From Dyadobacter sp. MSC1_007 (lineage in GTDB: Bacteria > Bacteroidota > Bacteroidia > Cytophagales > Spirosomataceae), in NCBI RefSeq assembly GCF_023667495.1, contig NZ_JAMOZL010000001.1:248001-312000 (forward strand): a DNA stretch of 64,000 nt. The letters run 5' to 3'. The notes below the pieces were generated by a model that worked only from the letters and a program-made list of their open reading frames with translations, was not told where the DNA came from and did not search any database. The position numbers and the translations under genes are program-made. Below are positions 42,940 through 51,652 of the stretch, piece by piece (the stretch's first letter is position 1; every line of letters starts with the position of its first letter).

Positions 42940-45249
42940 CTATTCCTGATGTTTTGTCACTGTTAGAATCACCATTTTGGAGGTCGGCGTATTGCTTTTT
43001 TCGGCGACGCTCGTAATAGGGACCAGCACATTGGTTTCTGGGAAATAGGTAGCCGCACATTTTTCCGGAATCGGATATTCAACCACGATAAATTTACGAG
43101 CGATTCGGTGGACGTCGTCGTGATCGTTGTACAAATCCACCAGGTCGCCGTTTGTCAGGTTACGCTTGCTGATATCCTTTTCATTCATCAGGATCACCCT
43201 TCTCTCGTTGTAAATGCCCCTATACCGGTCGTTCAGCCCATAAATGGTAGTATTAAACTGATCGTGGCTACGGATGGTCATCATCATCAGTTGGTCTTCC
43301 CGGAGCGCAATGCTTGCAGGTCTCGCAACATTGAAATGCGCCTTTTGGGAAGCCGTGTCAAACGTCCCATTGCGGTTGCTGTTGGGTAGGTAAAAGCCGC
43401 CCGGCTGGCGGACGCGCTCGTTATAGTCAGCGAACCCGGAAATGGTGCGCTCGATATCGGCGCGGATGACGTCATAATCTTCGATGTATCTGTCCCAGTT
43501 GATCTGGCTACGCCTGCCGAGTGTGGCATTGGCAAGCCGGCAAACGATCTCTGGCTCGCTGAGCAAATGCTCCGAAACCGGTGGCAAAACACCCCTCGAA
43601 AGCTGCACCACGCCCATTGAATTTTCGCAGGAAACAAACCGGTTTTCGCCATTCCGCATATCCATATCGCTTCTTCCCAGACACGGCAGGATCAGCGCTT
43701 CTTCTCCGTGGACGAGGTGGCTGCGGTTCAATTTGGTCGAAACATGCACGGTAAGGCGGCATTTTTTCAATGCTTCCGCGGTAAACCTGGTGTCGGGTGT
43801 AGCAGAAAGGAAATTTCCACCCATGGCAATGAACACTTTCGCTTGCCCTTCGTGCATGGCTTTAATGCATTCAACGACATCATAGCCGTGTTTCCGCGGA
43901 GGTGAAAAATGAAAGTTTCTTTCAATGGAGCTGAGGAATTTTTCAGAAGGTCTTTCAAAAATACCCATGGTCCGGTCGCCCTGCACATTGCTGTGCCCGC
44001 GTACGGGACACGTGCCTGCGCCTGGTTTTCCAATGCTTCCTTTAAGTAACAGGAGGTTCACCACTTCCTTGATGGTATCAACGGCATTCTTGTGCTGGGT
44101 AAGCCCCATCGCCCAACAGGCAATGATCCTGCTTTTGCCTGCGAGCACACGCGCGGCCTCCTGCACGAGCGGTAACCCGACTCCGGCCAACCCGGCCAGT
44201 TCTTCAGCGTTGTATGTGTTCAAGTCTTCGAGGAAGTCGTTGAAACCTTCGGTGTTTTTGCTGATAAATGCCTGGTCAAACACCATTCCTGGATTCCTGG
44301 CTTCTTCTTGTGCCAGCAATACTTCGATCGCTTTGAGTAATGCAAGGTCTCCATTAATCTTGACTTGCAAAAAAAGGTCGGTCAGACCCGGATTCATTCC
44401 GAATACACCAGCTACCTTTTGCGGATTATTGAAGCCCATCAGTCCGGTTTCGGGCAACGGGTTAATGGAGATGATGGTTGCGCCGTTCGCTTTTGCCTTT
44501 TGAAGGGCCGTTAGCATTCTGGGATGGTTAGTGCCAGGGTTTTGGCCAAGGATGATGATCACTTCGGCAGCATAAAAATCATTCAGCGTAACCGAACCTT
44601 TGCCGATACCAAGCGATTCACCAAGCGCAGTACCGCTACTTTCGTGGCACATATTGCTGCAATCGGGCAGGTTATTGGTGCCATATTCCCTTACAAAAAG
44701 CTGGTAAAGGAACGCAGCCTCATTGCTCGTCCGTCCGGAAGTATAGAAAACAGCCTCATCGGGCGACGCCAGACGATTCAGTTCCATCCCTATTTTCTCA
44801 AAAGCCGCTTTCCACGTAATGGGCTGGTAATGCGTACCGCCAGCGGGCAGGAACATGGGTTGCGCCACGCGACCTTTTCCACCAATTTCATAATCCGAAA
44901 GCTTCCCGAGATCGTGTACTGAGTTTTGAGAGAAAAAATCAGCCGTGAGTTTTTTAGCTGTCGCTTCTTCCGCTACCGCCCTCGCGCCATTCTCGCAATA
45001 TTCGGCAATGCCGGAACGCTCATCGTCCGGGTCGGGCCAGGCGCAACTCGGGCAGTCGAAGCCGCCTTTTTTATTGAGATGGAAAAGTGCTTTTAAACCA
45101 CGCTGTAACCCCGCTTCGCCGATAGTCTTTTCAAGGCTGGAAACCACAGCAGGGATGCCCGCAGCCACTTTTTTGATTTTGCCCTTTTTTAATCCCGTCA
45201 GTTTTTCGGGGTTTTCAGAACCAGGGACGGGAAGTGGGTGCTCGGCCAT
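42940..45249 (-). CDS. FdhF/YdeP-family molybdopterin oxidoreductase
   Basis: A 769-residue molybdopterin enzyme of the FdhF/YdeP branch. Near the N-terminus is GFDCPSCAWPDPDD, where the Cys pair marks this branch; the molybdopterin-binding core (SNMCHESSGTALGESLG, ILGQNPGTNHPRM, INPLPETGL, GHSNVQGDRTMG) and the C-terminal dinucleotide-binding domain (TIRSHDQFNTTIYG, YNERRVILMNE) follow. The substrate of YdeP-type enzymes is not settled; formate is one option. It ends a four-gene molybdenum unit with mobA, fdhD and a DUF7009 gene. Confidence 0.92.
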   Translation of the reverse strand: MAEHPLPVPGSENPEKLTGLKKGKIKKVAAGIPAVVSSLEKTIGEAGLQRGLKALFHLNKKGGFDCPSCAWPDPDDERSGIAEYCENGARAVAEEATAKKLTADFFSQNSVHDLGKLSDYEIGGKGRVAQPMFLPAGGTHYQPITWKAAFEKIGMELNRLASPDEAVFYTSGRTSNEAAFLYQLFVREYGTNNLPDCSNMCHESSGTALGESLGIGKGSVTLNDFYAAEVIIILGQNPGTNHPRMLTALQKAKANGATIISINPLPETGLMGFNNPQKVAGVFGMNPGLTDLFLQVKINGDLALLKAIEVLLAQEEARNPGMVFDQAFISKNTEGFNDFLEDLNTYNAEELAGLAGVGLPLVQEAARVLAGKSRIIACWAMGLTQHKNAVDTIKEVVNLLLLKGSIGKPGAGTCPVRGHSNVQGDRTMGIFERPSEKFLSSIERNFHFSPPRKHGYDVVECIKAMHEGQAKVFIAMGGNFLSATPDTRFTAEALKKCRLTVHVSTKLNRSHLVHGEEALILPCLGRSDMDMRNGENRFVSCENSMGVVQLSRGVLPPVSEHLLSEPEIVCRLANATLGRRSQINWDRYIEDYDVIRADIERTISGFADYNERVRQPGGFYLPNSNRNGTFDTASQKAHFNVARPASIALREDQLMMMTIRSHDQFNTTIYGLNDRYRGIYNERRVILMNEKDISKRNLTNGDLVDLYNDHDDVHRIARKFIVVEYPIPEKCAATYFPETNVLVPITSVAEKSNTPTSKMVILTVTKHQE

Positions 45250-45251
45250 GA

Positions 45252-45614
45252 CTAGCAGGTTTTGGGGTTCTCGTAGTTATCGGACTGGTCTTCGTCGACA
45301 TTATCCAGGCATTTGAAATCTTTTTCAATCAAAAGATATAACGAACCACCGTCCGGCAAAGGCATATGAGCATCCGTGCCGACAATGCTGTTGACGGTCC
45401 AGTTTTGCAGAAATGCAGATGGTACAAAAAGGGTAATCTTATTATTTTCAAAACTGGCAGTCAGCTCAGAATGCTCATGCTGACTTGCTGCATATATAAA
45501 TTTAGCATTCGGGAATGCCGTCGATTCTTCCAGATAACCTGTGGTTTTAAGCTTTTCCACTTCCGATTTGGACAACCTGAAACGGACTGAGTTTTGATGA
45601 ATGCGTATTTTCAT
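45252..45614 (-). CDS. DUF7009 protein, FdhD-associated
   Basis: A 120-residue protein starting MKIRIHQNSVRFRLSKSEVE at ATG 45614 (the TTG two codons upstream is less likely). It ends with an acidic, Asn- and Cys-containing tail (EDQSDNYENPKTC). It matches the DUF7009 family that often sits beside fdhD and molybdenum enzymes in Bacteroidota. Function unknown. It starts 2 bases after the fdhD stop and ends 2 bases before the FdhF/YdeP start, so it is an integral member of this operon. Confidence 0.85.
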   Translation of the reverse strand: MKIRIHQNSVRFRLSKSEVEKLKTTGYLEESTAFPNAKFIYAASQHEHSELTASFENNKITLFVPSAFLQNWTVNSIVGTDAHMPLPDGGSLYLLIEKDFKCLDNVDEDQSDNYENPKTC

Positions 45615-45616
45615 GG

Positions 45617-46459
45617 TCAATGGATCCTGGCGGACCCGGTATAAACGTTGAATTTGTCTTTTTTGAGAAAGCCAACCAATGTGATGCCGCTTTCTTCCGC
45701 AAGCTGCACGGCAAGACTGGATGGTGCGCCTATCGCGGCCACAAAACGGATTCCGGCCATAGCGGCTTTCTGGATCAGCTCAAAACTGGCGCGGCCGCTA
45801 AGCAGGAGAATGCGATCTTTCAACGGCACCTCTCCGGCCATAAATGCAGCGCCTATGAGCTTGTCAAGCGCATTATGCCGTCCGACATCCTCGCGCAATG
45901 CAAGGAAATTTCCCGTTAGATCAAACAAAGCAGAGGCGTGTAAGCCGCCCGTAGTTTCAAATGTATGCTGGTGCCGGGCGATCTGTGCTGGTAGTTTAAA
46001 AAGAGTATTTCTATCTAAAACAAAATCATCAGAAATACAGCTATATGCTGACTTCGTTTTAATCGCTTCGATACTAGCCTTTCCGCAGACGCCACAGCTT
46101 GAAGTAGTATAGAAACTCCTTTCCAATGAGCCGAGTTGCGGCTCGAAAGTAGTGGATAGCGCTACAGCAATGCGGTTTTCGTCGAGAACGGAGGACGAAA
46201 TGTCTTCAATCTGATCTTGTGAATCAATAATTCCCTCAGTAAATAAAAAACCCGCAGCCAACTCACGGTCCTGACCCGGCGTGCGCATGGTTACCGAGAT
46301 GCTTTTCTTAATTTTTTGTCCTGATGAATGGTAAACCAGCTGAATTTCAAGTGGTTCTTCCACAGCAAGATAATCATCCAGCTCTTCCGTTTCTTCTCTA
46401 CCAATCTTTTGAATCTTCCGATATGCAATCGGGCTGACTTCTATATTATCTTTTATCAT
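45617..46459 (-). CDS. fdhD: Formate dehydrogenase accessory sulfurtransferase
   Basis: A 280-residue FdhD protein from ATG 46459. The two Cys of SSCGVCGK (about 122 and 125) are the sulfur-relay residues, and TPGQDRELAAGFLFTEGII, TTGGLHASALFD, REDVGRHNALDKLIGAA and LSGRASFELIQKA are the other family blocks. FdhD passes sulfur from a cysteine desulfurase to the molybdenum cofactor of formate dehydrogenase. Its first 14 bases overlap the end of mobA, and the enzyme it serves is encoded two genes downstream. Confidence 0.95.
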   Translation of the reverse strand: MIKDNIEVSPIAYRKIQKIGREETEELDDYLAVEEPLEIQLVYHSSGQKIKKSISVTMRTPGQDRELAAGFLFTEGIIDSQDQIEDISSSVLDENRIAVALSTTFEPQLGSLERSFYTTSSCGVCGKASIEAIKTKSAYSCISDDFVLDRNTLFKLPAQIARHQHTFETTGGLHASALFDLTGNFLALREDVGRHNALDKLIGAAFMAGEVPLKDRILLLSGRASFELIQKAAMAGIRFVAAIGAPSSLAVQLAEESGITLVGFLKKDKFNVYTGSARIH

Positions 46460-47039
46460 GACTGTCAAGCAGTTTTTTAATGGCCTGAAAATCTTCGTAA
46501 GTGTCTATGCTCTTCATTATTTGATCCGATTCAGGAGTATATTTTAATGCATTGATGTCCCTCAGGAAATGTTGGAGGGAATGATTTCCCGCATTGAAAT
46601 CTGATAGTAATGCGGCGTGTGCATTTTCGGAATACCAACCGAGCAATGGCTCATAGAAGCCTTGCTCGTTGTAAAAGGCAGCGGCGGGTAAATCCTTATC
46701 AATACTTTGCAGAAAACTGGAAAGTTCATCCGAGGTAAGAAATGGATAATCACATCCTGCGACGAGAAAATAGTGTCCGGGAAAGGTTTTAAATGCAGTT
46801 AGCAACGCAGCAATAGGGCCGGAGTCTGCAAATGCAGCATCATCGGCGAGTTTGTCATAATCGCTTTGTAAAACATTAAACTGCTCTGTGTTACAGGAAA
46901 GAAATACTTTTTCGCAAAGCGGGGAAAGAAGGTCTGCTACATGCTCGTGCTGGGGCTTTTGGTAGTAAACCACCGTACTTTTGTCGAAGCCCATGCGGGA
47001 ACTCTTGCCACCACATACAACCAATCCGTATAAGCTCAT
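46446..47039 (-). CDS. mobA: Molybdenum cofactor guanylyltransferase-like protein
   Basis: A 197-residue nucleotidyltransferase. GLVVCGGKSSRMGFDKS at the N-terminus is the GTP-binding signature LxGGxSxRMGxDK, and the metal-binding VAGCDYPFLT follows near residue 100. MobA adds GMP to molybdopterin to form the bis-MGD cofactor needed by FdhF-type enzymes. It is the first gene of the mobA-fdhD-DUF7009-FdhF unit and overlaps fdhD by 14 bases. Confidence 0.9.
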   Translation of the reverse strand: MSLYGLVVCGGKSSRMGFDKSTVVYYQKPQHEHVADLLSPLCEKVFLSCNTEQFNVLQSDYDKLADDAAFADSGPIAALLTAFKTFPGHYFLVAGCDYPFLTSDELSSFLQSIDKDLPAAAFYNEQGFYEPLLGWYSENAHAALLSDFNAGNHSLQHFLRDINALKYTPESDQIMKSIDTYEDFQAIKKLLDSHDKR

Positions 47040-47134
47040 AACATCAGGCGTTTAGCGTTCTTTGGAAGCCTTTTTTACCTTATTAATCTTAAAACGGCCT
47101 CAAACAATCTCTCAAATATGCGTAACTTCCTTGT

Positions 47135-48178
47135 ATGGAACAGGGCGATGTTAAAATTTTGAATAAAAAACCGATCTATCCGGTCAGTCCGGAACTTCGG
47201 AAATACCTCCGTTTTTATCAGCGTGATGCAAGGCTTCCTGTGACCTACCATGATTTGTTGAGTTTTTATGAGTCATTTCCGGTGACGGACAAGAATGGTA
47301 AGGACACGCTTTGGGAGAGTCCGCTTTATCCGAGTCATGAATTGGATCGCTTGCACGCAGGTCTGAAAAAAGTTTATGCAATGCTCAAAGCGTCGGGTAA
47401 CCTGCGTATTGTGGAACACAAATACATTGACCGGATCGACTATTGCAAGTTCGGTAATTCCAACCCGTTCCGGATCAAGATCGTGAACAGGCTCAACGAC
47501 ATTTACGATTATTTTTATGTAAAAAAAGCCGATTCCTCGCGGATTTACGGGCTCGAACTGGAAGAGATATTTTCTCCCAATCAGGTCAATTACCTCGTCG
47601 ATGGCGAAACGCTGATCGAAGAGCACATTGCCGGCATTCCTGGCGACGAGTTTGCCAAAACGCGCCTGCGCCACACCGATTATAACCCAATCCGCATTGC
47701 CAAAGAGTTTGTGAAATTCAATGAGCGCTGTATGATCACGTTGCTGGGAGATATGCGGTCCTACAATTTCGTCATGCAGATTACACCGGATTTCGACGAT
47801 TTCCAGTTCCGGTTGCGAGCTATTGACTTCGATCAGCAATTTTATGAGGGTAATATAAAAGTGTACATGCCCCAATTTTTCAAGGAAAACCGGCCATATG
47901 TGGAACTGGCGATGGAATACTTGACCGACAAAACAGTCTTGCAATACCAGCAGGAAGAGCAGTCGTCGATCATGTACCAGGCCCGAAGCGAACGGCACCG
48001 GTTACGGGAGCTGCGCGATGTTTGTATGGCGGATAAAATATCCACCATCGATAACATTCATCAACTGCGGGAGGGCCTGGCCAAACATTATTCCGATGAG
48101 CATTACTACAAATGCGAGACCATGACCGAGATCATCGAGCTCAATATCAAGAATGTGATCCGGCAGGTGATTGCTTAA
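47135..48178 (+). CDS. Orphan kinase-fold protein
   Basis: A 347-residue cytoplasmic protein without a family I can name. It has the layout of a protein-kinase/aminoglycoside-phosphotransferase fold: a Lys in YDYFYVKKADSS (about 130), a Glu-rich helix (GLELEEIF), a hinge-like LIEEHIAGIPGDEF (160-173), a catalytic-loop-like LLGDMRSYNFVMQ (Asp206, Asn211, five apart as in APH enzymes) and a metal-binding-like RAIDFDQQF (Asp231). The order and spacing support a phosphotransferase, substrate unknown. The first 90 and last 90 residues are helical. Single gene between mobA (divergent) and a T9SS cargo gene. Confidence 0.75.
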   Translation: MEQGDVKILNKKPIYPVSPELRKYLRFYQRDARLPVTYHDLLSFYESFPVTDKNGKDTLWESPLYPSHELDRLHAGLKKVYAMLKASGNLRIVEHKYIDRIDYCKFGNSNPFRIKIVNRLNDIYDYFYVKKADSSRIYGLELEEIFSPNQVNYLVDGETLIEEHIAGIPGDEFAKTRLRHTDYNPIRIAKEFVKFNERCMITLLGDMRSYNFVMQITPDFDDFQFRLRAIDFDQQFYEGNIKVYMPQFFKENRPYVELAMEYLTDKTVLQYQQEEQSSIMYQARSERHRLRELRDVCMADKISTIDNIHQLREGLAKHYSDEHYYKCETMTEIIELNIKNVIRQVIA

Positions 48179-48253
48179 ACACAAAAATGTTCCAATGTGA
48201 TATGATTTTTGTAACTTGGAGTATTGATGTAAGTGTCTAATCCCCTTCGAGTT

Positions 48254-49555
48254 ATGAAAAAATGTATACTTACTGCATTGCTGGCGCTGTTATCGGCTTT
48301 TTCGCTACATGCCCAGCCTTGTGGCTACCCGGGAATCACTCTAACGTCTCAGGCAGATGTAGATAACCTGGCGGCGAATTATCCAGGATGCACTGAATTA
48401 TTCGCCTTAGATATACACGGAACGAATATTACAAATCTGAACGGGCTTTCACATATTACGTATATAGGACGCATTTCCCTGTCGAATAACCCGCTGCTGC
48501 AAGACTTCGCGAGTTTGGGTGCGTTGAAAAAAGTCGGGTCGTTGATGGTGACGGACAATGGCGTGAAGAGTCTGGAGGGCCTGATTTCGCTGGATTCCAT
48601 AGTTAATACGCTATATATCAGGACTCCCCTCCATAATTTTAAAGGACTGGAGTCCGTGAAATGGATCAACAAGATCTTCATGCAGGGAAGTTATGTATCG
48701 CCTTATGCGTTTAATACGTCATTCGAGGGTTTCGACTCACTGGAAGGTATCGGTACCATAGAACTGAATACTCCTTCTGTTGAGAGTTTTGAGGGCTTGG
48801 AAAACGTCAAAACACTTGGCTCCCTGAACTTGCTTTATATGTGGGCGTTGACAAGCCTCGAAGGACTTGAAAATGTACAAATTACTGGCTCCATTTCCAT
48901 GGTCGGTGTGGGAGTGGTGGACAATTGCGGAGTGACGAGTATTTGCACGAGGTTAATGGGAGACGGGTTTGTGAAACTGCAGGAAAACCTCGCCGGTTGC
49001 AACAGCAGGGCGGAAGTCTTAGCATCTCCGGGATGCCTGGCCGTTTTTCCTGTTGAATTGATTTTCTTCGGGGGCGCCAGTTCACCAGAGGGCAATAAGC
49101 TGATCTGGCAAACAAGCTCGGAAACGAACAATAAGGGCTTCGCAGTCGAACGCAGTTTCAATGCTTTCTCTTTCGAAGAAATCGGCTTTGTGGCGGGTGC
49201 TGATGACTCGAATGTTAATAGGGAATATGCATTCACAGACCGGCTTATAAACGGGTCGGCGTATTACAGGCTCAAACAGCTCGACTGGGATGGTACTTCC
49301 ACCTATTCCAAAATTGTGGTGGTTAAGCCGGGCCCGGGGATGACCAAGGTGTATCCCAACCCGGCAAGGGGACAGATTTATATAGAACAAAAGAATGCGG
49401 CTTCGGGATATAGCCTGCTGGACCGTCAGGGATTTACAGTCATGGAATCGAAGGTTTTGCCGGTCGGGAAATTAGACGTGAGCGCTTTGCCAGATGATCT
49501 GTACATGCTGAAAGTCGGTCAGGAAACCTTTAAAGTGGTTGTCAAAAACAATTAA
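48254..49555 (+). CDS. Secreted L-domain (LRR-like) protein with T9SS type A sorting domain
   Basis: A 433-residue protein from ATG 48254, which gives a signal peptide (MKKCILTALLALLSAFSLHAQ). The middle has receptor-L-domain-like repeats with SL.GL..LKKVGS and SLEGLISLDSI patterns (about 45-230). A linker with SPEGNKLIWQTSSETNNKGF (T9SS-associated beta domain) follows, then the C-terminal sorting domain KVYPNPARGQIYIE ... ALPDDLYMLKVG. It should be exported by the type IX system and attached to the surface. Its binding partner is unknown. Confidence 0.9.
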   Translation: MKKCILTALLALLSAFSLHAQPCGYPGITLTSQADVDNLAANYPGCTELFALDIHGTNITNLNGLSHITYIGRISLSNNPLLQDFASLGALKKVGSLMVTDNGVKSLEGLISLDSIVNTLYIRTPLHNFKGLESVKWINKIFMQGSYVSPYAFNTSFEGFDSLEGIGTIELNTPSVESFEGLENVKTLGSLNLLYMWALTSLEGLENVQITGSISMVGVGVVDNCGVTSICTRLMGDGFVKLQENLAGCNSRAEVLASPGCLAVFPVELIFFGGASSPEGNKLIWQTSSETNNKGFAVERSFNAFSFEEIGFVAGADDSNVNREYAFTDRLINGSAYYRLKQLDWDGTSTYSKIVVVKPGPGMTKVYPNPARGQIYIEQKNAASGYSLLDRQGFTVMESKVLPVGKLDVSALPDDLYMLKVGQETFKVVVKNN

Positions 49556-49579
49556 TGCCGATGAGCAAAGTTTAAGTTG

Positions 49580-49587
49580 TACCTTTG
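49580..49587 (+). promoter_or_regulatory. -7 element (TACCTTTG) of mnmA
   Basis: An exact TAnnTTTG match 90 bases before the chosen mnmA ATG and inside the longer reading frame, which favours the shorter start. Confidence 0.5.
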
Positions 49588-49676
49588 CGGCCCGGGAACC
49601 GACAATCTTGAAAAGCTGTTCCCCATTTTCAACCAATCAAAATCGGAAGGCATTCAACCTTCGGCGGATTACTGCA

Positions 49677-50783
49677 ATGAGTAAACACGGACGCATCCTG
49701 GTCGCCATGAGTGGCGGCATCGACAGCTCGCTCGCAGCTGTAATGTTACACGAACAAGGTTATGAGGTCATTGGAATGACCATGAAAACCTGGGACTATG
49801 CCAGTAGTGGCGGTACCAAAAAGGAGACAGGCTGCTGTTCCCTCGATTCGATCAACGACGCGCGTAACATCGCCGTCGAACTGGGTTTTCCTCACTATAT
49901 ATTAGATATCCGCGCCGAATTCGGGGATTATGTGATCGACCATTTCACAGGCGAATACCTGGAAGGCCGCACGCCAAACCCGTGTGTGCTCTGTAATACG
50001 CATATCAAATGGGACGCACTGCTGAGGCGGGCAGACAGGCTGGATTGTGAATTTATTGCAACCGGACATTATGCCAATATGCAGTTCAACAATGGCCGTC
50101 ATTACGTTTCCAAAGGTATCGACGCCTGGAAAGATCAAAGCTATGTGCTCTGGGGAGTTTCGCAGGAAAGCCTTGCGCGTACAAAGCTGCCATTGGGATA
50201 TTTGCATAAATCAGAAATCCGTGAAATGGCCCGCGAAAGAGGTTTTATCGACTTGGTCAACAAATCGGAAAGCTATGAAATCTGTTTTGTGCCGGATAAC
50301 GATTATCGCGGGTTCCTGAAAAGACGTATTCCTGGGTTGGAAGCGGAAGTAGCCGGAGGGAATTTCGTTTATGAAGACGGCACTGTCGTTGGGAAGCACG
50401 AAGGCTATCCTTTTTATACGGTCGGTCAACGTAAAGGCCTCGGTATAGCATTGGGACGGCCTGTCTTCGTGACCGAGATCAGGAAAGATACCAATGAAGT
50501 GGTACTAGGCGATATGCCCGACCTCTTCCGCGACGGCATGTATGTGAGTAAGCTGAATTTACAGAAATACGCCTCTCTGGACCAACCACTAGAAACGGTT
50601 ACGAAAGTGAGATATAAACATGACGGGACTCCGGCATTAATCGAGCAAATCGAGCCGGACCGGATCGTAGCACGCTTTCATGATGGTGTAAATGGCATTG
50701 CGCCGGGCCAGGCCGCTGTCTTCTACGAAGGCGACGATGTCGTCGGTGGCGGCTGGATTATGAAGAGTTTCCGGCAGGAGTAG
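49677..50783 (+). CDS. mnmA: tRNA-uridine 2-sulfurtransferase
   Basis: A 368-residue MnmA that thiolates U34 of tRNA-Lys, -Glu and -Gln. The PP-loop is AMSGGIDSSLA, the first catalytic Cys is in NPCVLCNTHIKW and the second in SYEICFVPDNDY; GQRKGLG and the C-terminal beta-barrel follow. ATG 49677 is chosen because it starts right before the PP-loop (MSKHGRILVAM), the usual MnmA beginning, and a promoter lies inside the longer frame. A hairpin terminator follows the stop. Confidence 0.96.
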   Translation: MSKHGRILVAMSGGIDSSLAAVMLHEQGYEVIGMTMKTWDYASSGGTKKETGCCSLDSINDARNIAVELGFPHYILDIRAEFGDYVIDHFTGEYLEGRTPNPCVLCNTHIKWDALLRRADRLDCEFIATGHYANMQFNNGRHYVSKGIDAWKDQSYVLWGVSQESLARTKLPLGYLHKSEIREMARERGFIDLVNKSESYEICFVPDNDYRGFLKRRIPGLEAEVAGGNFVYEDGTVVGKHEGYPFYTVGQRKGLGIALGRPVFVTEIRKDTNEVVLGDMPDLFRDGMYVSKLNLQKYASLDQPLETVTKVRYKHDGTPALIEQIEPDRIVARFHDGVNGIAPGQAAVFYEGDDVVGGGWIMKSFRQE

Positions 50784-50788
50784 AAAAA

Positions 50789-50846
50789 GAAAAACACCTG
50801 ACGTGCTTAGAGGAGATGCAATCCAATGCCGGTTCAGGTGTTTTTC
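50789..50846. terminator. Bidirectional terminator between mnmA and rlmB
   Basis: A 13-bp stem (50789-50801 with 50834-50846) with a 32-base loop and A and T runs on the arms, placed between convergent genes. Confidence 0.75.
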
Positions 50847-50878
50847 AAATATAACAGATTTCTGTTATATTAATATTG

Positions 50879-51652
50879 TTACAGTTTAATCCGCTGCCTC
50901 ACAGCCTCATAAAGCACAATCGAACTCGCGACAGATACATTCAGCGACTCTACTTGTCCATTTAATGGAATTCTCGCTCCACTATCTGCGAGATGGATAA
51001 ATTCCTTCGAAATACCATCTTCCTCTGATCCCAAAATAATTACGGTGGGGACAGTAAAATCAATATCGTAAAGCGATTTTTCTGTCTTTTCAGTACATGC
51101 TACGATTTGTAATCCGCTGTTTCTGAGGTAAGTGAGCGTTTCGTAGAGATTAGGCTCGCGGCACACTGGCAGGAAGTTCAATGCACCTGAGGAGGTCTTC
51201 ATTGCATCTGCGTTGATCTGTGCACCGCCTTTCGTAGGCACGATAATCGCCTGAACTCCAGCGCACTCTGCTGTACGAGCGATGGCGCCGAAATTTCGAA
51301 CATCGGTAATCCTGTCGAGCAAAAGCAGCAAAGGTGTTTTTCCTTCCTCGTATACTTGCGTCAGCACATTGTGCAATGGCATGTATTGGATCTGAGAAAC
51401 AAATGCAATAACTCCCTGGTGATTTTTGCGGGTTACGCGGTTCAGTTTTTCAACCGGTACGCGCTGATAGGGGACGCCAAGTTCTTTGGCGAGTTTTTCA
51501 ATTTCTGAAAGCCCTAGCTCTCTCTGAATAAATAACCGTTCGATTTCTTTGCCCGAACGAAGGGTTTCCAATACTGACTGCGTACCAAAAACCATATCGG
51601 CCTGGGACTGTCTTGGGGCTGGTTGTCTTACCGTATACTTCCGTTTCTCCAT
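50879..51652 (-). CDS. rlmB: 23S rRNA (guanosine-2'-O-)-methyltransferase RlmB-like, SpoU family
   Basis: A 257-residue SPOUT methyltransferase from ATG 51652. The N-terminal substrate-binding domain (VFGTQSVLETLRSGKEIERL) is followed by the knot motifs (DRITDVRNFGAIARTAEC, IILGSEEDGIS, IPLNGQVESLNVSVA). RlmB methylates G2251 of 23S rRNA; TrmH-type tRNA activity cannot be excluded. Its start overlaps the end of the GWxTD lipoprotein gene by 25 bases, so the two are probably co-transcribed. Confidence 0.92.
   Translation of the reverse strand: MEKRKYTVRQPAPRQSQADMVFGTQSVLETLRSGKEIERLFIQRELGLSEIEKLAKELGVPYQRVPVEKLNRVTRKNHQGVIAFVSQIQYMPLHNVLTQVYEEGKTPLLLLLDRITDVRNFGAIARTAECAGVQAIIVPTKGGAQINADAMKTSSGALNFLPVCREPNLYETLTYLRNSGLQIVACTEKTEKSLYDIDFTVPTVIILGSEEDGISKEFIHLADSGARIPLNGQVESLNVSVASSIVLYEAVRQRIKL

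Noticed and set aside
43925-44503. 192-codon plus-strand frame inside the FdhF/YdeP gene
   Set aside because: Shadow frame of a conserved molybdopterin enzyme; no motif or promoter.
47273-47998. 241-codon open frame antisense to the kinase-fold gene
   Set aside because: The sense frame shows ordered catalytic-like motifs; the antisense frame shows none and lacks its own promoter.
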